A stretch of DNA of 64,000 nucleotides. Source: Verrucomicrobiia bacterium. Lineage in GTDB: Bacteria; Verrucomicrobiota; Verrucomicrobiia; Limisphaerales; UBA9464. A program made the position numbers and the translations under genes. The notes under the pieces are model-generated. The model was not told the origin of the DNA. It saw nothing but the letters and a program-made list of their open reading frames with translations, and did not search any database. This document shows, piece after piece, positions 44,383 through 53,242 of this stretch; positions within the stretch are counted from its first letter, which is position 1; each line of letters begins with the position of its first letter. The DNA is taken from contig JAHCBB010000003.1 of NCBI GenBank assembly GCA_019634635.1, positions 186,001-250,000 on the forward strand. Direction: 5' to 3'.

Positions 44383-45711
44383 TCAGGGCGTCGGGCGCAC
44401 GACCCGCACCCGGTAGAAGCCGCTGGACGGGACCGCCGGTGGGACTGAGAGACGTTGCTCTCGAAATTCCGCGATGCCCGGCTCCGGAAAACTGAGCGTT
44501 CCCTGAGCCGGTGCCCAATCACCCAGTGCCAGCCCGCGCTCGACGGCATAGGAGCGGCTTGGGGCGATGGGAAACCGCAAGTGCACCTGTCCTTCGGCAT
44601 CGAATCCAGCCTCGAAAATCCTCAGGACGCTCGACGCGTCGCGCGGATTCGTGCCGGCAATCCACTCATCGGCATTGCTCACGCCATCGCGGTCGGGGTC
44701 TCCATCGCCAGTTTCGTCGAGATGGCCGAACCAGAAGCGCTCCCAGTCGTCCGGTAAGCCGTCGGGCTCGGTATCCGAGGAACTCACCCGCACGCCCTCC
44801 AGTTCCAGTCCCGGATGGTCGGGGCCATCAAACAGGATGTTCTCCCGCGTCACCCACTGTGGATAGGCGCCCAGGCCGCCGCCGCCGATGCCACCCGGGG
44901 TCACCTGGCTGGCGGGCGACAGCGAGGACACCACCAACCGGAGCCGGCCTTCGTCGAGGGCGGCCTGCAGATAGCCGACCACCAGCGGGTCCGAAAGATC
45001 CACGTCAAAATGGAATCGGGAACCTGCGGGAACGGCTTCGCCGGGAACGGCGTCGTCGGTGATCCCGATCGCCCACGGTCGGACCTCAAATGGAGGCTCG
45101 GTCCAGTCGGCATTTGATTGTCCGACATTGTTCGCCACGTCCCTGAGCCTGCCGTCGGCTCCATGCATGGCCGCGAAGGCATTGCGCGTTCCGATGGAAA
45201 TCGAGCCGCTCGTGATGGGATTCAAGGGGCCAAACGGAGACGACTCGAGAAAAGATGCCGCGGTGAATCCGTTTCGGAACCCCGCTCCGTAAAGCTCGAC
45301 CGGGCGGCCCGGATCCTCATCGGGCCGCGCGGCGGAAGAATCCTCAAAGTAGGTCTCCAGCGGATCAAAGGTGGGATCATAGATGAACGAGGCGTCGGCC
45401 TGGACGGTCAGGGACACGCGCAGACGGCGAATCAGGTAGTTCGCCGGGCCTGCGCCCGTGGGCAGGGAACCGGCGGTATCCCAGCCCAGCAGAAACTGGG
45501 CGTCCCGGGTGTCAAACCGGGGGTCGAACGAGGCAAACGTCGGAGCCACGGGCCGGTCGCCCACAAAATCACCAAAGGGATACACCCAGCGGTCCAGTGT
45601 CGGCCGGGCGGGTGTCAGGAGGAAGTCGTCCGCAGCAGCCACCAGTCCCAACGCCCCCACGAGGCCGGCCCGCAGTCCAGCCCGCCGCCAAATACAAGTC
45701 GCCGCGCTCAT
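44383..45711 (-). CDS. Secreted protein with calcium-binding TSP3-like segment and FYRVR tail
   Basis: 442 aa from ATG 45711; the N-terminus RRAGLRAGLVGALGLVAAAD is a signal. A beta-rich domain follows with ANYLIRRLRVSLTVQADASF, VELYGAGFRNGF and LSDPLVVGYLQAALDEGRLR. Then comes DETGDGDPDRDGVSNADEWI, a thrombospondin type-3/dockerin-like Ca2+ site common in verrucomicrobial exoproteins. The tail RSYAVERGLALGDWAPAQG to GFYRVRV matches the shared tail of this window. Function unknown; no enzyme motif. Confidence 0.7.
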   Translation of the reverse strand: MSAATCIWRRAGLRAGLVGALGLVAAADDFLLTPARPTLDRWVYPFGDFVGDRPVAPTFASFDPRFDTRDAQFLLGWDTAGSLPTGAGPANYLIRRLRVSLTVQADASFIYDPTFDPLETYFEDSSAARPDEDPGRPVELYGAGFRNGFTAASFLESSPFGPLNPITSGSISIGTRNAFAAMHGADGRLRDVANNVGQSNADWTEPPFEVRPWAIGITDDAVPGEAVPAGSRFHFDVDLSDPLVVGYLQAALDEGRLRLVVSSLSPASQVTPGGIGGGGLGAYPQWVTRENILFDGPDHPGLELEGVRVSSSDTEPDGLPDDWERFWFGHLDETGDGDPDRDGVSNADEWIAGTNPRDASSVLRIFEAGFDAEGQVHLRFPIAPSRSYAVERGLALGDWAPAQGTLSFPEPGIAEFREQRLSVPPAVPSSGFYRVRVVRPTP

Positions 45712-45819
45712 TGCTCGGACCAGTATGGCAAGTTTCCGCCCCCATGCACGCCCGGGAGCGGATCCAGGGCACGCCAGGGACTCCATCGGCGCATCATTCT
45801 CCAGGGGGCAAAATTCTAG

Positions 45820-45849
45820 TTGTCTCCGCGGTCCGGTCGTTTCTACTGT
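45820..45849 (+). promoter_or_regulatory. Candidate promoter of the porin-like gene
   Basis: TTGTCT at 45820-45825 and TACTGT at 45844-45849 with an 18-nt spacer, giving a leader of about 75 nt before ATG 45932. Spacing and TAnnnT shape agree with the other promoters noted. Confidence 0.4.
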
Positions 45850-45931
45850 CCGGCCTGTGGCGCTCTTTCGAGCGCGGGCGGGCGTTCAGCCATGCCCAGT
45901 CGTGCACAAACCAACACAACAGGAGGAACAG

Positions 45932-47233
45932 ATGAAGTTTGACAAATGGACAGTCGGGCTGGCTGCGGCAGGCGTGGTCAGTCTCGGATCGGTGGCCATT
46001 GCGGACGAAAGTGCGCTAATGACCCTCGTCAGTGGGACGACCCTCGACGGTTACGTGGACACTTCGGCGATCTACAAGCCGGGGGTGCAGTCCGCGGCCT
46101 ACCGCTTCGTGAACACCGCTCCCAGCACGTGGAACGGCTTCAACTTCAACGTGGTGGACCTCACCATCGAGAAGCCGCTGGATGAGGCGCAGTGGAGCGC
46201 CGGTTACAGGACCGACCTCTGGTTCGGTCCTCAGGCCGCCGGTCTGCCTGGCGCGCTGGGTGGCGACAATTTCGGTGTGAAGCAGGCCTATGTGGCCCTG
46301 CGGGCGCCGGTGGGCAACGGGCTCGATTTCAAATTCGGCCAGATTGACACCATCATCGGCTACGAGGTGCTCGACACCTACGCGAACCCCAACTACAGCC
46401 GCTCCTACGGCTTCAACATCGAGCCGTTCTCGCACACCGGCATGACGGTGAGCTACCAGCTGTTTGAGTGGCTGGGTCTGGTGGGCGGCATCGCCGACTC
46501 CGCATTCAACGGCACCAACCAAAAGGAGTCGTACACCGGCAAGAACGACGGCGGCACCATCACGTCCAATGGCGGATCCGGCAACGGGACCCTGACCTAC
46601 ATGGGCGCCATCACCCTGACGGCTCCCGACAGCTGGGGCGCCCTCGCCGGGGCCTCGCTCTACGGCGGCCTCGTGCTGAACGGGGTGAACAACTACAACA
46701 ACGGCGTTCTGGTGGACGGCGAACAAGTTCGGAATACCGACAACACGCTGAACTACTACGTGGGCGTCTCCCTCCCAACCCCGATCAAGGAACTGACCGT
46801 CGGGGGTGCCTTCGACTACCTGACCGATGGCAACGGCGACGGGACCTACGCATTCGCGGTCGCGGGGTATGTCTCCTGGCAGATCAGCGAAAAACTCAAG
46901 CTCAACGGGCGCGTTGAGTGGGCGAAGTCCGACTACAATGCCTGGGCGATCGGGCCGTACACCGGCACCCCGGTCCTCGGACCCTCCTACGGCGTTGATG
47001 GCGGAGAATTCCTCTACACGGGTGCCACCGAACTGTTCGGGACTACCGTCACCCTCGACTACGCCCTCTGGGCCAATGTGATCACCCGGATCGAAGTCAT
47101 CTGGGATCATGACCTGAACGGCAGCGACCTCTTCTCCAGCCAGTACACGTCCGATGGCGAAAGCACGCCAACCATCGTGAACGGGCGCAACAACTCGGTG
47201 ACCCTCGCCGCGAACATCATCTACCGCTTCTAA
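45932..47233 (+). CDS. Outer-membrane beta-barrel porin (OmpL-like, BBP2 family)
   Basis: 433 aa. A strong ribosome site, AGGAGG, lies six bases before ATG 45932. Signal KWTVGLAAAGVVSLGSVAIA, mature start near DESALM. The body is made of amphipathic strands (LDGYVDTSAIYKPG, QWSAGYRTDLWFGPQ, VKQAYVALRAPVGNGLDFKF, KLKLNGRVEWAKSDYN) and ends VTLAANIIYRF with the C-terminal Phe needed by the Bam machinery. GLDFKFGQIDTIIGYEVLDT is characteristic of BBP2-type porins. It is followed by a strong terminator, so it is a single-gene unit and probably highly expressed. Confidence 0.88.
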   Translation: MKFDKWTVGLAAAGVVSLGSVAIADESALMTLVSGTTLDGYVDTSAIYKPGVQSAAYRFVNTAPSTWNGFNFNVVDLTIEKPLDEAQWSAGYRTDLWFGPQAAGLPGALGGDNFGVKQAYVALRAPVGNGLDFKFGQIDTIIGYEVLDTYANPNYSRSYGFNIEPFSHTGMTVSYQLFEWLGLVGGIADSAFNGTNQKESYTGKNDGGTITSNGGSGNGTLTYMGAITLTAPDSWGALAGASLYGGLVLNGVNNYNNGVLVDGEQVRNTDNTLNYYVGVSLPTPIKELTVGGAFDYLTDGNGDGTYAFAVAGYVSWQISEKLKLNGRVEWAKSDYNAWAIGPYTGTPVLGPSYGVDGGEFLYTGATELFGTTVTLDYALWANVITRIEVIWDHDLNGSDLFSSQYTSDGESTPTIVNGRNNSVTLAANIIYRF

Positions 47234-47253
47234 AGGCGACTGGATCGCACACA

Positions 47254-47284
47254 AACCCCTCCCGGATTCGGGAGGGGTTTTTTG
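47254..47284 (+). terminator. Rho-independent terminator after the porin gene
   Basis: An 11-bp perfect stem, AACCCCTCCCG with CGGGAGGGGTT, a four-base GATT loop and a run of six to seven T. It starts 21 nt after the porin stop. Confidence 0.93.
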
Positions 47285-47431
47285 TTGCCCGAATCCCGCG
47301 GTGCGCAGGCCCGGGGTCGCCGTCCACCGGACACCCGGCAAAGTTTCGCTTGCGGGTCCGGGACCGTGACGGCGTATCGTCCCCGCGCCGCCCGGGCCCT
47401 CCCAGTCCTGGCCCGACCGTCACCGTCCCTG

Positions 47432-49084
47432 ATGCAACGCCTTTTCCGCCCCGTTTGGCGCCTGATCGCCGCCCTGCTGCTCCCACTCCCGTGGTTGACC
47501 CCCGCCCGCGCCCAGGACACCCCGCCGGTGATTGAGTCCGGCCCGTCCACACAGACGGTCAATGCCGGGCAGAATGTGACGCTGTCCGTCGGCGCCACCG
47601 GAGTTCCACCCCTGGTTTATCGCTGGTGGTTCGACGCCCGGGAGATCCCCGATGCGACGACCAACACCCTCACGCTGAACAACGTCAACGCGCTGAACGC
47701 GGGGTCCTACGTTGCGGTGGTGGCCAATGTATTCGGAGCGACAACCTCCGCCCCGGCGGTGCTGACCGTGATCGGTCCGCCCGTGATCACGGCGCAGCCG
47801 ACCAACCAGTCCGTGTACCCGGGACAATCGGCAACGTTCAGCGTCAGCGCCGTCAGCAGCGGTGTGCCGACGTATCAGTGGCAGTTCCTGGGCTCGGACC
47901 TCCCCGCCGCAACCAACCAGACGCTTACGGTTGCCAACGTGACCACCAACAATGCTGGCGCGTACGCGGTCCGGGTGGGCAACAGCAACGGGAGCATCAC
48001 GAGCCGCTCGGCGCAGCTGACCGTGCTTGCCCTGCCCCAGCCCGCGCTGCGGCTCGGTGTACTGACCGTCACGAACGGCGCCACCGTGCCCGTGTTGTAC
48101 ACGGCCTTTGGCACCGAGACGAACCTCAGTTTCTCGGTGGATTGGGATCCGCTGGCCTACGGATTTGCCGGATTCACACCGGTGCTGGATCCCGGACCCG
48201 GGCCGGAGGCCACCGGGGCGGCCGGGCCGCGTCCGACGGGGTTGCCGGACGCCACAGTGGTGTCGCTTGATGAGAGCCAGCTCGACGCGGGACGACTCGG
48301 CGTTTCACTGGCCTGGGCGCCCGGCACGTCACTGGACCCCGGGGAATCCACCATTGCGCAGATTCAATTCCAGCCGGTCGTCGGCGAAACACTGTATGCC
48401 GGCCGCCTCGGATTGACCGGGGCACCGGTGCCCGCACTCGTGGCGCCGCCCATTGATGGCACCAATACCGTCATCCTCGGGATCATCAATCCCCAGGTGA
48501 TCCTCGCCGGAGCTCCGGTGCTCGACCGGCAGACCGGCTTCCTGCAGCAGGAGATCGAGTTCGCGAATCCCGGTCGCTCGCTGGCGCTCAATGTGCGGCT
48601 CACCGTCATGGGTCTGGGCGTGGACGCCAACACCAACGCCGTGTCGCTGGCGAACGCACAGGGTTTCCTGCTGCCGGATTTTGTGCCCTATGTGGATTTC
48701 GGCGCCATCGCACCCACAGAAATCCGGAAGGGCCTGCTTCAATACTACGTCACCGATCGCCGCACCGTTCCGACGCCCTCCTTCGACATGACAGCCACAC
48801 CGACGGTGAATTTTCCGGTGCCGCCCGGAACGGTCCTCCAGGCGCAGGTCCGGCGCACCAACGGTCTGGTCCTCGTTGAATTCCCCACCGCACCCATCCG
48901 CCGATACTACATCCAGTACGCGTCGAGCCTGACCCATTTTCTGAGCGGGAATGTGGAGACCTCCCTGCCGCCCGTCACCGGAACCGGTTCCAATCTGCAG
49001 TGGGTGGACACCGGACCCCCCCGAACCCAGCCGGAGCCGGCCGATGGCGATCTCCGGCTCTATCGAGTCCTCGAAGTTCAATAA
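47432..49084 (+). CDS. Secreted protein with two Ig-like domains
   Basis: 550 aa from ATG 47432; signal LIAALLLPLPWLTPARAQ. Two tandem Ig-like modules follow, VIESGPSTQTVNAGQNVTLS with YRWWFDAREIP and NAGSYVAVVANVFG, then ITAQPTNQSVYPGQSATFSV with YQWQFLGSDLP and NAGAYAVRVGNSNG. This is the same 'Q..W...G..L....L....V...NAG.Y.V.V.N..G' pattern twice. The remainder is beta-rich, with a cohesin-like stretch (NLSFSVDWDPLAYGFAGFTP), and ends LRLYRVLEVQ. Probably a surface adhesin or matrix protein. The following barrel gene starts 12 nt downstream, so they may be co-transcribed. Confidence 0.75.
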   Translation: MQRLFRPVWRLIAALLLPLPWLTPARAQDTPPVIESGPSTQTVNAGQNVTLSVGATGVPPLVYRWWFDAREIPDATTNTLTLNNVNALNAGSYVAVVANVFGATTSAPAVLTVIGPPVITAQPTNQSVYPGQSATFSVSAVSSGVPTYQWQFLGSDLPAATNQTLTVANVTTNNAGAYAVRVGNSNGSITSRSAQLTVLALPQPALRLGVLTVTNGATVPVLYTAFGTETNLSFSVDWDPLAYGFAGFTPVLDPGPGPEATGAAGPRPTGLPDATVVSLDESQLDAGRLGVSLAWAPGTSLDPGESTIAQIQFQPVVGETLYAGRLGLTGAPVPALVAPPIDGTNTVILGIINPQVILAGAPVLDRQTGFLQQEIEFANPGRSLALNVRLTVMGLGVDANTNAVSLANAQGFLLPDFVPYVDFGAIAPTEIRKGLLQYYVTDRRTVPTPSFDMTATPTVNFPVPPGTVLQAQVRRTNGLVLVEFPTAPIRRYYIQYASSLTHFLSGNVETSLPPVTGTGSNLQWVDTGPPRTQPEPADGDLRLYRVLEVQ

Positions 49085-49096
49085 CCCCGTGGCTTC

Positions 49097-50134
49097 ATGA
49101 ACCCTTGCATGCACCGTCCCCTGCGCCCTCTCACCTTGCTGCTCGCCGCCGCCGCCGGAGCCACCGCCACCGCCCAGGAGACCCCCTACGATCTGGAAAA
49201 GACCGGCTGGTACGTCCGCGCCGGCGCCTTCTACCAGTTTGGCCTGTCCGTCTCCGTCAATGCGACGGCCCCGCCGCCGTCCCCTCAACGCGGCATCTAC
49301 GACAACGGCTACGTGCTTCCCGACATCAACAATGGTGCGGATGACCTGACGTGGAACTGGGGGTATCAGGATGCCGGTCAGTTGGTGGACGGCTCCATCG
49401 AAATGAGCCGCATTCTTGGGCGCCAGCCGGTCACCGGACTCGACGGATTCGGCGACGCCAATCTTTTCGGACCCGAAATCCTCGTCGGTTTCGAGTTCTA
49501 CCGGTTTGACCTGGGGAAACGAACCGGGCTTTTCGGATTCGAACTGGGTTTTCGCTATGCCAGCTACTCGGGGAACGACCGGACCTCGGTGGAGTCCCAA
49601 GTCCTGCAGGAACGGAATCGGTATGACCTTGGCGGGGTCGTCGCCCCGCTGGCTCCGTACTCCGGGTCGGCCAATGTCGCGGGTCCCTTGATCTCGCTGA
49701 CGCCGGTCCCGCAGGCGCCCATTTCCTCCGCGGCGACCTCCACCCTCTCGACGGATCTATCCGCCGACTTCTACACCGCCCGGTTCGGTGCGTGGCTCCT
49801 GGTGCCGATCACGGAGAAATTCTCCACGGCCGCGAGCGCGGGTTTCACATCCATTTACGCCTATGGCAACGCGGAGTTCGCCCAATCCCAGGACTACGCC
49901 TCACCGCTGATTCCATCCGTCACCGAGTCCCTGGGGCAAAACAAGGGGGACTGGCTTCCGGGCGCCTACATGCAGGTGCGCGCCACCTACTGGTTCCGGG
50001 AGTGGATTGGAGCATACGGGAGCGTCGAGTGGGCGTGGAACGGCGCCCTGCGAATCCAGGGGCTTGGCTACGAAGCGGTTTTTGACTTCGGTTCCACGTT
50101 CGCCGTGAGCGGCGGCGTGCAGGTCAGTTTTTGA
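49097..50134 (+). CDS. Outer-membrane beta-barrel protein of unknown function
   Basis: 345 aa, with signal RPLTLLLAAAAGATATAQ. Alternating amphipathic strands read GWYVRAGAFYQFGLSV, LFGPEILVGFEFYRFDLG, GLFGFELGFRYASYSG, ARFGAWLLVPITEKFSTAAS, MQVRATYWFREWIGAYGSVE and FAVSGGVQVSF with terminal Phe, the sign of a Bam-inserted barrel. I estimate 10-14 strands. It lies just downstream of the Ig-domain protein, and the pair could be a surface protein and its anchor or export barrel; this is inference. Confidence 0.72.
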   Translation: MNPCMHRPLRPLTLLLAAAAGATATAQETPYDLEKTGWYVRAGAFYQFGLSVSVNATAPPPSPQRGIYDNGYVLPDINNGADDLTWNWGYQDAGQLVDGSIEMSRILGRQPVTGLDGFGDANLFGPEILVGFEFYRFDLGKRTGLFGFELGFRYASYSGNDRTSVESQVLQERNRYDLGGVVAPLAPYSGSANVAGPLISLTPVPQAPISSAATSTLSTDLSADFYTARFGAWLLVPITEKFSTAASAGFTSIYAYGNAEFAQSQDYASPLIPSVTESLGQNKGDWLPGAYMQVRATYWFREWIGAYGSVEWAWNGALRIQGLGYEAVFDFGSTFAVSGGVQVSF

Positions 50135-50290
50135 GTCCGCACACCGGTCCGGCACGGACAGCGGCAATCCCCCCCGCGGGATTCCAGCCCGCCGCCAGGA
50201 TCTCCAGCCGTCGCCCGGATGCTCCCACTCCCATGCCGGATGGCCGCCGGGCGTCGCACCGGGAATGCGACCGGCCGGGCGGCCGTTCAT

Positions 50291-51607
50291 TCAGATGGCA
50301 AAATCGTTGTACTCGGGGCGGACGGGCTCCAGGGGCGGGTGCAACATGCCGGCGGCGACCGTGGCATTGATCCCGGGTTCGACGAGGATGAACGCCCCGG
50401 TCATGCGGTTGGTCGCATACCCGTCGAACACCAACGGTCTTCCCGTTTTCAACCGGATCTCCCCGATGTCGTTCATCACCAGATCCGCCGGCTCCGGCTC
50501 CGGTTCGTAGGTGGCCACGTGGATGCGGTTCTCAATCGAGGAGACCACCGCCGGCACGGTCTGTGTGCCGTGCTTCAGCAGGAATTTGCGCCCACGCACC
50601 AGTGGCCGCGGATGCATCCAGCAAATCCGGGCCTGCAGCTCCGAATTCAATCCAGGCAGCGACTCCATGCCCACGATCGTGTCCCCACGGCTGACATCGA
50701 GGTCATCATCAAGCACCAGGGTCACCGACTGCGGACAGAAGGCCTCGTCGAGCGGCCCGTCGAGGGTCCAGATCTGCCGGACCGTGCTCTTCCATCCGCC
50801 CGGCAGCACCATCACCCGCTGACCCACCCGGACGATGCCGCCGGCGATCTGGCCGCTGAATCCCCGAAAATCGTGGAGCCGCGGGTCCCGGGGTTGATGC
50901 GGCCGGTTCACCCACTGCACGGGCAGGCGGAACGCGGCCAGATTCCAGTCACTGCCGATGTGCACGGACTCCAGATGGCCGAGCAGCGTCGGTCCGGGGA
51001 ACCATGGGGTGTGTCGGGACGGCTCAACGACATTGTCCCCGTTCAGCGCGCTCATGGGGATGAACTTCACGTCCTTGATGTCCAACCGGGGCAGGAAGGT
51101 TTCAAACTCGGCCCGGATCTCCAGGAAACGCGCCTCCGACCAGTCCGCGAGATCCATCTTGTTGACCGCAATCACGAGGTGCGGGATGCGCAGGAGCGAT
51201 GCGATGCACGTGTGGCGGCGGCTCTGCTCGATGACACCCTGGCGCGCATCCACGAGAACCACCGAAAGGTTCGCGGTGGAGGCTCCGGTGACCATGTTGC
51301 GCGTGTACTGCACGTGTCCCGGAGTGTCCGCCACGATGAACTTCCGCCGCGGGGTCGCAAAGTAGCGGTAGGCGACGTCAATGGTGATCCCCTGCTCACG
51401 TTCGGCGCGCAGCCCGTCGGTCAGGTTTGCCAGATTGATCTGGCCCCCACCGGTCAGATCCGCCGACCGCTCCAAGGCCTCGATCTGATCCTCCATCAGG
51501 GACTTGGAATCGTAGAGCAGCCGCCCGATGAGCGTGGACTTGCCGTCGTCCACGGAACCGCAGGTGTTGAAACGAAGGAGCTCGATGGTGTGGACGGCAG
51601 TCGTCAT
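50291..51607 (-). CDS. cysN: Sulfate adenylyltransferase subunit 1 (GTPase)
   Basis: 438 aa from ATG 51607, whose A overlaps the cysD stop. Translation-factor GTPase motifs: GSVDDGKSTLIGRLLYDSKS (G1), ITIDVAYRYF (G2), ADTPGH (G3) and NKMD (G4), then two beta-barrel domains. It lacks a C-terminal APS kinase, so it is CysN, not NodQ/CysNC. With CysD it makes adenosine 5'-phosphosulfate from sulfate and ATP, driven by GTP hydrolysis. Last gene of the leftward cysI-cysH-cysD-cysN operon. Confidence 0.95.
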   Translation of the reverse strand: MTTAVHTIELLRFNTCGSVDDGKSTLIGRLLYDSKSLMEDQIEALERSADLTGGGQINLANLTDGLRAEREQGITIDVAYRYFATPRRKFIVADTPGHVQYTRNMVTGASTANLSVVLVDARQGVIEQSRRHTCIASLLRIPHLVIAVNKMDLADWSEARFLEIRAEFETFLPRLDIKDVKFIPMSALNGDNVVEPSRHTPWFPGPTLLGHLESVHIGSDWNLAAFRLPVQWVNRPHQPRDPRLHDFRGFSGQIAGGIVRVGQRVMVLPGGWKSTVRQIWTLDGPLDEAFCPQSVTLVLDDDLDVSRGDTIVGMESLPGLNSELQARICWMHPRPLVRGRKFLLKHGTQTVPAVVSSIENRIHVATYEPEPEPADLVMNDIGEIRLKTGRPLVFDGYATNRMTGAFILVEPGINATVAAGMLHPPLEPVRPEYNDFAI

Positions 51608-52545
51608 CAAAAGTACCCGGCTTTCTTGCGATCCTCCATGGCCGCTTCGCTGGCCCGGTCATCGGCCCGCGAGCCCCGCTCGGTGACCCGGGCCGCCGCC
51701 ACCTCCGCAATGATGTCCTCCACACTCGAGGCCGGACTCTCCATCATGCCGGTGCTGACCATGTCGGCAATGGTGCGGACCCGGACCACGAGGGTCTTGA
51801 CCGTCTCATTGGGGCGCGGCCGGGCGCCCGCGTAGGGATCGGGACGGTTCGCGTCGGTGTGTGGTGGCGGCAGGGGCAACCATTGCCCGCCGCGGCGGAA
51901 GCATTCCCTCGTGTGGCTGAAGTAAATCGAGGGAACCTCGAGCCGCTCCCTGCGGATGTATTCCCAGACGTCCATCTCGGTCCAGTTGGAGAGGGGGAAA
52001 ACCCGCATGTTTTCACCCGGGTTCAGCCGGGCATTGTACAGGTTCCATATCTCTGGCCGCTGGTTCTTCGGATCCCACTGCCCGAAGGCGTCCCGGAAAC
52101 TGAAAAACCGCTCCTTGGCACGCGCCTTCTCCTCGTCCCGTCGCGCACCGCCGATGCAGCAGTCGAAATGGAACTCCTCAATGGCCGCCAGAAGCACTGG
52201 AATCTGCAGCTGATTGCGGCTCACCTGGCCCGGAGTCGGTGTTGCGATGCCGCTCGCGAAGGCGTCCTCGACCGACCGGACAAGCAGCCGCGCCCCCAGT
52301 TCCCGTGCCCTCCGGTCCCGAAATTCGATCAACTCGGGAAACTCGTGTCCGGTCTCCACGTTGAGAAATGGCATCGGAAGCTCCGAGGGGCGGAAGGCCT
52401 TCTCGGCGAGCCGCAGCAGGCAGATGGAATCCTTGCCACCGGAAAAGAGCAGCACCGGACGCTCGAATTCCGCAGCCACTTCGCGGAGCACATGGATCGC
52501 CTCGGTCTCCAGGTACTGGAGATGGTCGAGATGGTAGCTGCTCAT
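51607..52545 (-). CDS. cysD: Sulfate adenylyltransferase subunit 2
   Basis: 312 aa from ATG 52545 (MSSYHLDHLQYLETEAIHVL). PP-loop VLLFSGGKDSICLLRLAEKA binds ATP; ETGHEFPELIEFRD, CCIGGARRDEEKARAKER and FPLSNWTEMDVWEYI are conserved CysD blocks. It catalyses adenylation of sulfate with CysN. The start overlaps the cysH stop (ATGA), giving tight coupling. The C-terminus reads DRKKAGYF, the usual end of the family. Confidence 0.95.
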   Translation of the reverse strand: MSSYHLDHLQYLETEAIHVLREVAAEFERPVLLFSGGKDSICLLRLAEKAFRPSELPMPFLNVETGHEFPELIEFRDRRARELGARLLVRSVEDAFASGIATPTPGQVSRNQLQIPVLLAAIEEFHFDCCIGGARRDEEKARAKERFFSFRDAFGQWDPKNQRPEIWNLYNARLNPGENMRVFPLSNWTEMDVWEYIRRERLEVPSIYFSHTRECFRRGGQWLPLPPPHTDANRPDPYAGARPRPNETVKTLVVRVRTIADMVSTGMMESPASSVEDIIAEVAAARVTERGSRADDRASEAAMEDRKKAGYF

Positions 52546-53222
52546 CCGGCCTTCTCCTGCCCCACCGCCATGGCCTTCGCCCCCCACGCGGCATGGAGGC
52601 CGCACTCGCGCTTTTCGTCCGCCTTGGCCGGGTCGAAATAATCCCATTCATTCGGCAGATCGTGCTCCCTCAGGTAGGCCTCCATCTGCCCATCCGTCCA
52701 GTGGAACAGCGGGCTCACCTTGAGCACACGGAAGCCAGGGTCTTCGGTCACCAGATCCCTCCCGGCACGATTCGGATTCTGGACCCGCCGCAGGGCGGTG
52801 AACCAGACCGCAGGAGCCAGCTCCCGCATGCCGCGCTGGAAGGGCTCCAGCTTCATGGTGGTGCTGAACGCCTTGATCTGCTCCTCGTGCTCCGGCGACG
52901 GCTCGGGCGCACCCCCGTGGAGCGCGTCGTAATGGGCCGCGGTCATGCGGGGCACGTACGCATGGATCTGGAGATCCAGGCGCCGCCGCAGGTCCTCGGC
53001 ATGCCGGTAGGTCGCGGGCCGGTTGTATCCGTGGTCCACCCACAGGACCGGGATGGCGGGCACCACCCGCGTCACCAGGTGGAGAAGCACCGCCTCAAAC
53101 GGGCGGAAATTCGTGGAAATCACGGCACGTCCGCCCGATCGCGAGACCGCCCATCGGATGACCTCGATCGGCGGCTGGTTGCGCAACTGCGCATTGATTT
53201 CCGGCAGGAATTCCTCAGGCAT
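52542..53222 (-). CDS. cysH: Phosphoadenylyl-sulfate (or adenylyl-sulfate) reductase
   Basis: 226 aa from ATG 53222. PP-loop-like AVISTNFRPFEAVLLHLVTR, then PVLWVDHGYNRPATYRHAED and WFTALRRVQNPNRAGRD, and the active-site KRECGLH near the end. I see no CC...CxxC cluster for an iron-sulfur centre, which favours the PAPS-specific type. No APS kinase gene is visible here, so it must lie elsewhere or the enzyme uses APS. It reduces the activated sulfate to sulfite for CysI. Short at the N-terminus compared with ~240 aa enzymes. Confidence 0.88.
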   Translation of the reverse strand: MPEEFLPEINAQLRNQPPIEVIRWAVSRSGGRAVISTNFRPFEAVLLHLVTRVVPAIPVLWVDHGYNRPATYRHAEDLRRRLDLQIHAYVPRMTAAHYDALHGGAPEPSPEHEEQIKAFSTTMKLEPFQRGMRELAPAVWFTALRRVQNPNRAGRDLVTEDPGFRVLKVSPLFHWTDGQMEAYLREHDLPNEWDYFDPAKADEKRECGLHAAWGAKAMAVGQEKAG

Positions 53223-53242
53223 GAGCACTCGGGGGGAAGGGA

